Origin: DASSKW01 sp035701115
Lineage (GTDB): Bacteria; Pseudomonadota; Gammaproteobacteria; Natronospirales; REEB76
NCBI GenBank assembly: GCA_035701115.1
Contig: DASSOA010000098.1
Span: 1-10,608 of the forward strand
DNA: 10,608 nucleotides
Reading direction: 5' to 3'
The notes under the pieces were generated by a model that worked only from the letters and a program-made list of their open reading frames with translations, searched no databases and was not told where the DNA came from. Below are positions 1 to 6,405 of the stretch, piece after piece; positions within the stretch are counted from its first letter, which is position 1; every line of letters starts with the position of its first letter. A program made the position numbers and the translations under genes.

Positions 1-2
1 CG

Positions 3-725
3 CCGCGGGTGCTGGTCTGCGTGCCATACGGCGCGACCCAGGTCGAACGCCGCGCGATCCGCGAATCCTGCCTCAATGCCGGTGCGCGCAAGGTATACCT
101 TATAGAAGAGCCGATGGCGGCGGCGATCGGCGCCGGCCTGCCGGTGCATGAAGCCAAGGGTTCGATGGTGCTCGACATCGGCGGTGGCACCTCCGAAGTG
201 GCGGTGATCTCGCTCAATGGCATCGTCTATGCCGCTTCGGTCCGCATCGGCGGCGACAAGTTCGACGAAGCGATTATCGGCTACATCCGCCGCAATTACG
301 GCACCCTGATCGGCGAAGCGACTGCCGAACGCATCAAACATGAGATCGGCTCGGCTTATCCCGGCAAGGAATTGATGGAACTGGAAGTCAAAGGCCGCAA
401 CCTCTCGGAAGGCGTACCGCGCAGCTTCGTGCTGAACAGCAACGAGATCCTGGAAGCGCTGCAGGAGCCATTGGCCGGCATCGTCGGCGCGGTCAAGGCT
501 GCACTGGAACAGACTCCGCCGGAACTCGGTTCGGACGTGGCCACCAACGGTATCGTGCTGACCGGCGGCGGCGCGCTGCTCAAGGACATCGACCGCCTGC
601 TGCGGGAAGAGACTGGTTTGCCGGTGGTGCTTTCGGACGATCCGCTCACCTGCGTGGCACGCGGCGGCGGCAAGGTGCTCGAACTCATTGACGAGTTTGG
701 TCCGGAAACGTTTGCCGTCGAATGA
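3..725 (+). CDS. mreB: MreB, actin-like rod-shape protein (5' part outside the window)
   Basis: MreB forms ATP-bound actin-like filaments under the inner membrane and guides the elongation complex (MreC, MreD, RodA, PBP2) around the cell. The reading frame is open from the window edge: codons for Pro-Arg at 3-8 precede VLVCVPYGATQVERR, the same join as in E. coli MreB. The 240 residues present correspond to about residues 108-347 of the 347-residue E. coli protein, so roughly 107 N-terminal residues lie upstream. Visible actin-fold motifs are the phosphate-2/linker segment LDIGGGTSEVAVISLNG, the RIGGDKFDEAI segment, GEATAERIKHEIGSAYP and the adenosine-binding VLTGGGALL near the C terminus. 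The end (ARGGGKVLELIDEFG) matches the family and the stop is TGA. The truncation is only the window boundary. Identification is secure. Confidence 0.97.
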   Translation, partial: PRVLVCVPYGATQVERRAIRESCLNAGARKVYLIEEPMAAAIGAGLPVHEAKGSMVLDIGGGTSEVAVISLNGIVYAASVRIGGDKFDEAIIGYIRRNYGTLIGEATAERIKHEIGSAYPGKELMELEVKGRNLSEGVPRSFVLNSNEILEALQEPLAGIVGAVKAALEQTPPELGSDVATNGIVLTGGGALLKDIDRLLREETGLPVVLSDDPLTCVARGGGKVLELIDEFGPETFAVE

Positions 726-752
726 CGGCTGCCGCGCGCCATTGTCTCAAGC

Positions 753-768
753 GCCGGTTGCGACCGGC
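753..768. repeat. inverted repeat, 6-bp arms, 4-base loop
   Basis: The arms are GCCGGT and ACCGGC around a TGCG loop, 28 bases after the mreB stop. A GC-rich hairpin could form in the mRNA. The next bases (ATGGCC) are not a T run. Confidence 0.55.
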
Positions 769-779
769 ATGGCCGCAAC

Positions 780-799
780 GGAACATCGCTTCCTGTTCC
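780..799. repeat. inverted repeat, 6-bp arms, 8-base loop
   Basis: The arms are GGAACA and TGTTCC around an 8-base loop, in the mreB-mreC spacer. It may be an RNA hairpin or a protein-binding dyad. A 6-bp repeat alone is expected by chance several times in 10 kb; its interest lies in being one of three in 160 bases. Confidence 0.5.
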
Positions 800-828
800 C
801 TGTCGCATCGTCGAACGCATTCCTGTTT

Positions 829-841
829 GTCAGTGACTGAC
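829..841. repeat. 13-base palindrome in the mreC leader
   Basis: GTCAGTGACTGAC reads the same on both strands apart from the central base. It ends 43 bases before the mreC start. An odd-centred dyad of this size could be a regulator site or a very small hairpin; no known operator is recognised. Confidence 0.45.
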
Positions 842-884
842 GTCTTGCCGGGCGCCTGCCGGCTCCGCTGCCGGGACTGACCCA

Positions 885-1811
885 ATGGCGTTTGCTTCCC
901 GCCAGCGCGCACCCTCCCTGTTTTCCAGCAACCCCGCCGGATCGCTGCGCACGGTGCTGCTCATCATTGCCAGCATCGCACTCATGTTCTACGACCATCA
1001 GCGCGGCAGTCTCGAACAGGTGCACGCCGCTCTCTCGGCCCTGGTTTATCCGGTGCAGGCGGCCGTGAACGCGCCCTACGCGCTGGTCGGCTGGGCACAG
1101 GAAAAGCTCGCCACACACGTGGCGCTGGTACGCGAAAACGGCGAGCTCAAGCAGCAGGAACTGGTTCAGGCGGCGCAACTGCAACGCCTGGTGTCGCTGC
1201 AACAGGAAAATGACCGGCTGCGTTCCCTGATGGGCGCCAGCAAGGAGGTGCCGGGACGCGTGGTGGTTGCGGAAATGCTCGGCGTTGACCTCGATCCGTT
1301 CCGGCACCGCGTGATCCTCAACAAAGGCACGGCCGATGGCGTGTATGACGGACAGGTGCTGCTGGATGCACAGGGGGTTGTCGGCCAGATCATCCGCACC
1401 GATCCGCTTTCGTCGGAGGCCGCGTTCATCACCGATCCGAGCCAGGCCATTCAGGTGGAAATCAACCGTACCGGGCTGCGCACCCTGGTGGTCGGCACGG
1501 CGGACGTCAACACGCTGTCGCTGCCTTACCTGGCAAACAATGCCGATGTGCGCGTGGGCGATGTGCTGGTGACGTCGGGTCTCGGCGGGCGCTATCCGAA
1601 AGGCTATCCGGTTGGAGTCATCACCGAAGTCAAACGCGATCCGGCCGAATCCTTCGCCTCGGTTACCGCGCAACCGTCCGCCGACCTGACGCACGGCCAT
1701 ACGGTGCTGCTGTATTTTCCGGTGGAAAAGCCCGCGCCGCTGCCGAAGCCGGAACCCGCCGTGAAACAGCCCAAAGCGCGCAAGACCGCGCGACGATCCA
1801 GACGGCCATGA
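885..1811 (+). CDS. mreC: MreC, rod-shape-determining protein
   Basis: MreC is a bitopic inner-membrane protein whose periplasmic part scaffolds the elongation complex and activates PBP2. The 308 residues show a short cytoplasmic N terminus, one membrane segment at about 22-36, a heptad-like helical region at about 72-118 (rich in Q, E and L), then the paired beta-barrel domain at about 119-275. That domain carries the family segments VILNKGTADGVYDGQ, GVVGQI and RVGDVLVTSGLGGRYPKGYPVG. The tail (280-308) is Pro/Lys/Arg rich. The ATG at 885 is chosen because an in-frame TGA lies at 834-836 and a weak GGGA sits 8 bases upstream of the ATG. The 3' end overlaps mreD by ATGA. It is somewhat shorter than E. 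coli MreC, which has a longer Pro/Gln-rich tail. Confidence 0.96.
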   Translation: MAFASRQRAPSLFSSNPAGSLRTVLLIIASIALMFYDHQRGSLEQVHAALSALVYPVQAAVNAPYALVGWAQEKLATHVALVRENGELKQQELVQAAQLQRLVSLQQENDRLRSLMGASKEVPGRVVVAEMLGVDLDPFRHRVILNKGTADGVYDGQVLLDAQGVVGQIIRTDPLSSEAAFITDPSQAIQVEINRTGLRTLVVGTADVNTLSLPYLANNADVRVGDVLVTSGLGGRYPKGYPVGVITEVKRDPAESFASVTAQPSADLTHGHTVLLYFPVEKPAPLPKPEPAVKQPKARKTARRSRRP

Positions 1812-2299
1812 GAATCTCGCAACCGCGCCGTGCCTACTGGATCATCATCGTCAGCTATCTGGCCGCGCTGTTGTTGACGATCTGGCCGGTACCTGACTGG
1901 GCGGAACCGTTCCGCCCGGCCTGGGTAGTGCTGGTTACCGCCTACTGGTGCCTGTTCTTGCCGCACCGGGTGGGCGTGATCAGTGCGTTTATCGTCGGCC
2001 TGCTGGTGGACACCCTCACCGGCGGACTGCTCGGCGAACACGCATTGGCGCTGGTACTGGTCGCGTGGGTGATTCTGCGACTGCACCTGCAGCTTCGCGT
2101 GTACAGTCCATGGCAACAGACCATTACGCTGGTACTGCTGATGCTGCTCTACACGCTGATCCCGTTCTGGGCTGACGGCGTACTCGGGTACACCGGCCAT
2201 GCAGTTGCGCGCTGGATGCCGGTGCTGACCACGGCCATACTTTGGCCGTGGGTGGCCCAGGTGCTGGGCCGTTTGCAGCAACGCTATCAGGTCAGCTGA
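1808..2299 (+). CDS. mreD: MreD, rod-shape-determining inner-membrane protein
   Basis: MreD is the integral membrane partner of MreC in the elongation complex. The 163 residues (E. coli about 162) are almost entirely hydrophobic, with five to six predicted membrane helices. The family segment near residues 64-84, GLLVDTLTGGLLGEHALAL, resembles the E. coli stretch with its conserved Asp and Gly residues. A positively charged start (MRISQPRRAY) suggests a cytoplasmic N terminus. The start codon lies in the ATGA overlap with mreC, which implies coupled translation; no strong ribosome site is visible. Two perfect hairpins lie in its last 70 bases and one in its first third. Confidence 0.93.
   Translation: MRISQPRRAYWIIIVSYLAALLLTIWPVPDWAEPFRPAWVVLVTAYWCLFLPHRVGVISAFIVGLLVDTLTGGLLGEHALALVLVAWVILRLHLQLRVYSPWQQTITLVLLMLLYTLIPFWADGVLGYTGHAVARWMPVLTTAILWPWVAQVLGRLQQRYQVS
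1899..1917. repeat. 9-bp inverted repeat with one central base, in mreD
   Basis: The arms GGGCGGAAC and GTTCCGCCC flank a single C. As RNA this gives an 8-bp stem with a CCG loop, extendable by a T-G wobble and one more C-G pair. It encodes part of the first periplasmic loop of MreD (WAEPFRPAW). Confidence 0.6.
2229..2251. repeat. 9-bp hairpin at the 3' end of mreD (first of a tandem pair)
   Basis: The arms CCACGGCCA and TGGCCGTGG enclose the loop TACTT. The hairpin ends 48 bases before the mreD stop and is separated by only two bases from the next one. Confidence 0.65.
2254..2270. repeat. 7-bp hairpin at the 3' end of mreD (second of a tandem pair)
   Basis: The arms GGCCCAG and CTGGGCC enclose the loop GTG. 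It is followed by GTTTGC, which has only three T residues, so termination would be weak at best. It lies 29 bases before the mreD stop and about 55 bases before mrdA. Confidence 0.6.
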
Positions 2300-2324
2300 A
2301 CTGGCGCGCGACGACAAGCTGAAC

Positions 2325-4238
2325 ATGCCTCGCATCCGGATTCGCAATGAATGGCAGGAACGACACCGTTTCACGGTGCGGATTGCGATGGCCGCGATCA
2401 TTGCGCTGGTATTGTTCGTGGCGGTGGTGGCACGGCTGTTCTATCTGCAGGTGATCAGTCACAAACATTACGTCACGCTGGCGGAAGGCAACCGCTTGCG
2501 CGAAGTCGCCGTTGTACCGCCGCGCGGCCTGATCTTCGATCGCAACGGCGTGTTGCTGGCGGAAAACCGCCCCAGTTACGAACTCGACATCGTGCCGGAA
2601 CAGGTGGACGACCTGCCGGCGACGCTCGCCGCACTTGCCAAGGTGGTGTCGATCCGTCCCGCCGACCTTGCCCGATTCAAGGAACTGCTCACCACCAAAC
2701 GCCCATTCCAGCCGCTGCCGTTGCGCACCGATCTGTCGCAGGACGAAGTCGCGCGATTTGCCGTGGACCGCCAGAACTTTCCCGGCGTGGACATCACCGC
2801 AAGCCTGACACGCTACTACCCGCTGGGGCCGGAAATGGCGCACGTCGTCGGGTACGTCGGCGCAATCAGCGCAAGCGAACTCGCGCACTTCGACCCGGAC
2901 CAGTATTCCAACACCTCGCAGGTCGGCAAGATCGGCGTCGAAGGTGCATATGAATCGCTCCTGCACGGTTCGGTCGGACTGCGCCAGGTTGAAACCAACG
3001 CCGAGGGCCGTGCACTGCGGACGGTTTCATACACGCCGCCCGTGCCCGGCAGCGACCTGTATCTGAGTATTGACGTACGCGTGCAAAAAGCCGCGGAAGA
3101 TGCACTCGACACGCTGGACGACAGTGGCGCAGTCGTTGCGATCAATCCGCAGAACGGCGAGGTGCTGGCCCTGGCCAGCCAGCCGAGCTACGACCCGAAC
3201 GACTTCGTTGACGGAATCGATCCCGCAGAATTCGCCAAGCTCAACAACGATCCTGCGCAGCCGCTGTTCAATCGCGTGCTGCGCGGCCAGTATCCGCCCG
3301 GTTCGACGATCAAACCGTTTCTGGGGCTTGCGGCCTTGAACTACGGTGTGATCGATCCGTTCAAGGATCTGATGTGCCCCGGCTATTTCATGCTGCCCAG
3401 CAACCCGAATCCGTATCGCGACTGGAAGCGCGGCGGACACGGTGAAGTCGATCTGTCCGATGCCATTACCGAATCATGCGACGTGTACTTTTATACGGTC
3501 GCGATGAAGCTCGGCATTGATCACCTGCACGATTATCTGGACACGTTCGGCTTCGGCAAGCCCACCGGCATCGATCTGATGGGCGAGCAGGACGGCGTGG
3601 TGCCGTCGCCGGCATGGAAGCGCAAGCACCTGCACCAGCCGTGGTACCTCGGCGAGACCGTGATCGCCGGCATCGGCCAGGGCTATACGCTGGTCACGCC
3701 GATACAACTCGCCGATGCTACCGCGGCACTTGCCATGCACGGCCACCGCTTTGTGCCGCACGTGCTGCATGCAATTGGCGACCCGCTCTCCGGCGTCATC
3801 AGCGATATCACGCCGCAGGCGGATCCTGTGGTACCGGAAACCGATCCGCGCGCCTGGAATATCGTGATCAAGGCCATGCAGAATGTCGTCGCCAGCGTAC
3901 GCGGCACCGCACATCGAATCAGTGACGGCGCCAGATACACGATTGCCGGCAAAACGGGCACCGCGCAGGTGTACCACAAACGGCTGGGGGTGTTTGGCGA
4001 GGAAGACGAGTCCGACATTCCCAAACATCTGCGCGACAACGCGGTTTTCATCGCCTTCGCACCGGTCAACAACCCGCGCATTGCGGTCGCCGTGGTGGTC
4101 GAACATGGCGGCGGCGGCGGCGCCACGGCGGCACCCATAGCGCGCAAGGTGATGGACGCGTATCTTCTCGAGACGCAGAACGAAACGCCGAAGGAGAAAC
4201 CACCGGTGACTTCGGTAACGAAAGCGGCATCGCCATGA
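2325..4238 (+). CDS. mrdA: Penicillin-binding protein 2 (PBP2), elongation DD-transpeptidase
   Basis: PBP2 crosslinks new glycan strands made by RodA during side-wall growth, acting in the periplasm from a single membrane anchor. The 637 residues (E. coli 633) show a membrane segment at about 18-40. Next is the pedestal region starting at VVPPRGLIFDRNG, with the further family segment RYYPLGPEMAHVVGYVG. The transpeptidase domain follows, with motif 1 S327-T-I-K330 (PPGSTIKP), motif 2 S384-C-D386 and motif 3 K543-T-G545; E. coli PBP2 has KSG at the last. All catalytic motifs are intact. A penta-glycine stretch (594-598) lies before the final helix, TAAPIARKVMDAY. The gene starts 25 bases after mreD and its stop overlaps the rodA start (ATGA), so the synthase and its transpeptidase partner are translationally coupled. 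No strong Shine-Dalgarno is seen. Confidence 0.97.
   Translation: MPRIRIRNEWQERHRFTVRIAMAAIIALVLFVAVVARLFYLQVISHKHYVTLAEGNRLREVAVVPPRGLIFDRNGVLLAENRPSYELDIVPEQVDDLPATLAALAKVVSIRPADLARFKELLTTKRPFQPLPLRTDLSQDEVARFAVDRQNFPGVDITASLTRYYPLGPEMAHVVGYVGAISASELAHFDPDQYSNTSQVGKIGVEGAYESLLHGSVGLRQVETNAEGRALRTVSYTPPVPGSDLYLSIDVRVQKAAEDALDTLDDSGAVVAINPQNGEVLALASQPSYDPNDFVDGIDPAEFAKLNNDPAQPLFNRVLRGQYPPGSTIKPFLGLAALNYGVIDPFKDLMCPGYFMLPSNPNPYRDWKRGGHGEVDLSDAITESCDVYFYTVAMKLGIDHLHDYLDTFGFGKPTGIDLMGEQDGVVPSPAWKRKHLHQPWYLGETVIAGIGQGYTLVTPIQLADATAALAMHGHRFVPHVLHAIGDPLSGVISDITPQADPVVPETDPRAWNIVIKAMQNVVASVRGTAHRISDGARYTIAGKTGTAQVYHKRLGVFGEEDESDIPKHLRDNAVFIAFAPVNNPRIAVAVVVEHGGGGGATAAPIARKVMDAYLLETQNETPKEKPPVTSVTKAASP
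4107..4121 (+). repeat. (GGC)5 trinucleotide tract in mrdA
   Basis: Five identical GGC codons encode Gly 594-598 of PBP2, between the His of VVEHG and the final helix. Replication slippage here would change the Gly count without breaking the frame. Related PBP2 proteins have a short Gly-rich loop at the same place. Confidence 0.6.
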
Positions 4239-5374
4239 TCTTCAACGACTACTCGGGCGCCTACTCGGCACAGGGCGAACAGACGCTGGGCGGACGTCTG
4301 CTGCGGCAGCTGAACCTCGATGCGCCGTTGCTGTTTGCGCTGGCGATGCTGTCCGTGGCTGGACTCGCCATTCTGTATGGTGCAAGCGGCGAAGACGCCG
4401 ACATGGTGTATCGCCAGGCGTTGCGCCTGCTGTTGTCATTCGGCGTGTTGCTGGTTGTGGCGCAGATTCCGCCGCATCTGCTCAAGCTCTGGACGCCGTG
4501 GCTGTTCGGTTTCGGCCTGTTGCTGCTGTTCGTGACACTCGAAGCCGGACATATCGGCCGCGGCGCGCAACGCTGGTTGAGCCTCGGCGTGGTCCGGTTC
4601 CAGCCGTCCGAAATCATGAAAATCGCCGTGCCCATGATGGTCGGCTGGTACCTGCACGACCGCGCGCTGCCGCCCGGCTGGCGCGAGTTGCTGGTACTCG
4701 GACTCGTGATCGGGCTTCCGGTGGCGCTGGTCGCGGTGCAACCCGATCTCGGCACGGCGTTACTGATCGCCAGCTCCGGTCTGTTCGGCGTGTTTCTCGC
4801 CGGCTTGCGCTGGCGCGTGATCCTGCTGCTGCTCGTGCTGGTCGCGATCGCCACACCCATCGGCTGGCATTTTCTGCACGGTTACCAGCGCACCCGCGTG
4901 CTCACCTTCCTCAATCCGGAACGCGATCCGCTCGGTGCCGGCTATCACATCATCCAGTCGGAAATCGCCATCGGCTCCGGCGGCGTGTTCGGCAAGGGCT
5001 GGCTGCACGGTTCGCAGTCGCAGCTGGATTTTCTGCCGGAAAGTTCCACCGATTTCATTTTCGCGGTGCTGGGCGAGGAATTCGGTCTGCTGGGCGCGCT
5101 CGCGCTGATTGTGCTCTACGGATTCATCATCGCGCGGTCACTGTTGATCGCGCTGCGCGCACAGGACACCTTCTCCCGTTTGCTGGCCGGCGCGCTCAGC
5201 ATGGCGTTCTTCACCTATGCCTTCATCAACACCGGGATGGTCGCGGGACTGGTTCCTGTCGTGGGGGTGCCGCTCCCGCTGATCAGTTACGGCGGCACTT
5301 CGATGATGACGTTGATGGCCGGCTTCGGTATCCTGATGAGCATTCATTCACACCGCAAGCTTGTTTCGACGTGA
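4235..5374 (+). CDS. rodA: RodA, SEDS-family peptidoglycan glycosyltransferase
   Basis: RodA polymerises lipid II into glycan strands and works as a pair with PBP2. The 379 residues (E. coli 370) form about ten membrane helices. Family signatures are GAQRWLSLGVVRFQPSEIMK (109-128), QPDLGTALL (169-177), NPERDPLGAGYHIIQSEIAIGSGG (227-250), QLDFLPESSTDFIFAVLGEE (263-282) with the conserved Asp273 equivalent to the essential E. coli Asp262, and VPLPLISYGGTSMM near the C terminus. The PSEI Glu (E126) is also kept. The ATG lies in the ATGA overlap with mrdA. The N terminus carries about ten more residues than E. coli before the first helix. The stop overlaps the mltB GTG start. This gene is the elongation member (RodA rather than FtsW), as shown by its partner PBP2. 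Confidence 0.97.
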   Translation: MIFNDYSGAYSAQGEQTLGGRLLRQLNLDAPLLFALAMLSVAGLAILYGASGEDADMVYRQALRLLLSFGVLLVVAQIPPHLLKLWTPWLFGFGLLLLFVTLEAGHIGRGAQRWLSLGVVRFQPSEIMKIAVPMMVGWYLHDRALPPGWRELLVLGLVIGLPVALVAVQPDLGTALLIASSGLFGVFLAGLRWRVILLLLVLVAIATPIGWHFLHGYQRTRVLTFLNPERDPLGAGYHIIQSEIAIGSGGVFGKGWLHGSQSQLDFLPESSTDFIFAVLGEEFGLLGALALIVLYGFIIARSLLIALRAQDTFSRLLAGALSMAFFTYAFINTGMVAGLVPVVGVPLPLISYGGTSMMTLMAGFGILMSIHSHRKLVST

Positions 5375-6405
5375 TCCGGCCATTGTCTTCGCTGCCAACG
5401 CTGTCGATATTGTGTGCGGTGTGCATGCTGAGCGCCTGCGCCTCCGGTGTCAGGCCGCGGCAAGCTGCCGCGGCGCCGCAAGGCTACGCAGAGCGGCCCG
5501 ATGTCAAAGCCTTCATCGCCCAGGTCGCAAAACAGGATCAGCTCGATCCGCACTGGCTTGAGCAGACATTGAACGCGGCGCAGAAGAACGACGCGGTGAT
5601 TGCCGCGATCACCCGGCCCTATGAATCCAGGCCCTGGTACGAATACCGCGCGCTGTTCCTTACCGATGCGCGCATTGCCGGCGGCGTGCAATTCTGGAAT
5701 ACGCACACCGCTCTCCTGGCGCATGCAGAGCAAACGTATCACGTACCGGCTTCCATGATCGTCGCCATCATCGGCATCGAGACCAATTACGGGCGGCAGC
5801 ATGGCGGATATCGCGTACTGGATTCGCTGGCGACACTGGGATTCGACTACCCGCCGCGCGCCAATTTCTTTCAGCGCGAACTGGAGCAGTTTCTGCTCAT
5901 GTGCCATGAGCAGAAACTCGATCCAACCACGGTGATGGGATCGTACGCCGGCGCGATGGGCGCGCCGCAATTCATGCCGGACAGTTTCCGGCAGTACGCC
6001 GTGGATTTCGACGGCGACGGCAAACGCGACATCTGGAACGACTGGAGCGACATCATCGGCAGCGTGGCAAATTTTTTCAGCCAGCACGGCTGGCGGCAGG
6101 ATGAATTGATCGCCGTGCCCGCCGCCTGGCAACAGAACACCCCACCGGCAAATCTGCTGGCGCCCAGCACCGTCGGCGCCTTGCGCCAGCAGGGCGTGGT
6201 TCTCAGCAAGGGCGTCAACGACGACCAGGATGCCATCCTGATCGGCCTGCAGCAGCCGCAGGACACGGAATACTGGGTGGGTCTGCACAACTTCCGCGTC
6301 ATTACCGATTACAACAAGAGCGCGCTGTACGCGATGGCGGCGACCGATCTGGCGGATCGCATTGCACAGGCGCGTGCGGAACAGGACCACCATGCGCCGC
6401 CCTGA
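5371..6405 (+). CDS. mltB: MltB-type lytic murein transglycosylase, lipoprotein
   Basis: MltB cleaves the MurNAc-GlcNAc bond with formation of 1,6-anhydro-MurNAc. The GTG at 5371 is chosen because it overlaps the rodA stop (GTGA) and gives an intact lipoprotein signal: MIRPL, a hydrophobic stretch and lipobox L20-S21-A22-C23. The frame is open much further upstream, but that part lies inside rodA and does not resemble MltB. The mature part shows the family 103 glycoside hydrolase fold: IVAIIGIETNYGRQHGGYRVLDSLATL with catalytic Glu137, GSYAGAMGAPQFMPDSFRQYAVDFDGDG, and an EF-hand-like loop (Asp212, 214, 216, 220) comparable to the calcium site of E. coli Slt35/MltB. The C terminus ends near LHNFRVITDYNKSALYAMA as expected. 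Length is 344 residues. An exceptional 14-bp hairpin lies inside the gene. Confidence 0.95.
   Translation: MIRPLSSLPTLSILCAVCMLSACASGVRPRQAAAAPQGYAERPDVKAFIAQVAKQDQLDPHWLEQTLNAAQKNDAVIAAITRPYESRPWYEYRALFLTDARIAGGVQFWNTHTALLAHAEQTYHVPASMIVAIIGIETNYGRQHGGYRVLDSLATLGFDYPPRANFFQRELEQFLLMCHEQKLDPTTVMGSYAGAMGAPQFMPDSFRQYAVDFDGDGKRDIWNDWSDIIGSVANFFSQHGWRQDELIAVPAAWQQNTPPANLLAPSTVGALRQQGVVLSKGVNDDQDAILIGLQQPQDTEYWVGLHNFRVITDYNKSALYAMAATDLADRIAQARAEQDHHAPP
5454..5474. repeat. 9-bp GC-rich hairpin early in mltB
   Basis: The arms GCCGCGGCA and TGCCGCGGC enclose the loop AGC. The hairpin lies about 80 bases after the GTG, in the Ala/Gln-rich linker behind the lipobox cysteine, where protein sequence constraint is low. 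It could slow ribosomes at the point where the signal peptide leaves the tunnel; that is inference. Confidence 0.6.
5888..5918. repeat. 14-bp perfect inverted repeat with 3-base loop inside mltB
   Basis: The left arm AGTTTCTGCTCATG (5888-5901) and right arm CATGAGCAGAAACT (5905-5918) are exact reverse complements around the loop TGC. The pairing stops sharply on both sides with C-C, G-G and A-A mismatches. It encodes FLLMCHEQKL of MltB, in a region that aligns with E. coli FLLMARDEQ, so the protein reads normally through it. No T run follows on either strand. It is by far the strongest secondary structure I found in the window. Confidence 0.85.
6383..6386 (+). promoter_or_regulatory. ribosome binding site deciding the rlpA start
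   Basis: AGGA lies five bases before the ATG at 6392, within the last codons of mltB. It supports this ATG over the in-frame TTG at 6362, which would add ten residues (MHRRVRNRTT) with no ribosome site. Confidence 0.6.

Larger units (their letters stand above)
726..884 (+). other. mreB-mreC intergenic region with three inverted repeats
   Basis: This is the longest non-coding stretch of the window (159 bases), sitting inside an otherwise tightly packed gene cluster. It holds three perfect short inverted repeats in a row (753-768, 780-799, 829-841) and three copies of TGCCGG just before mreC. No run of T follows any of the hairpins, so none is a standard intrinsic terminator. I see no convincing small gene on either strand and no clear promoter. 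By inference it could set the ratio of MreB to MreC/MreD through RNA processing, partial termination or an mreC-proximal promoter. Confidence 0.6.

Noticed and set aside
90..101. 12-base palindrome AAGGTATACCTT in mreB
   Set aside because: About two to three perfect 12-base palindromes are expected by chance in a window of this size.
747..1700. 317-codon open frame on the - strand opposite the mreB-mreC spacer and mreC
   Set aside because: It is mostly antisense to mreC, and its spacer part shows no ribosome site or known motif.
4498..5370. Long in-frame extension upstream of mltB inside rodA
   Set aside because: It lies in another frame of rodA, which is clearly coding. Its translation is Arg/Ala-rich and unlike MltB, and the GTG at 5371 gives a proper lipoprotein signal.
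6362..6391. Earlier TTG start for rlpA adding ten residues
   Set aside because: No ribosome site; the extra MHRRVRNRTT would lengthen the signal N region for no benefit, and the ATG at 6392 has AGGA at good distance.
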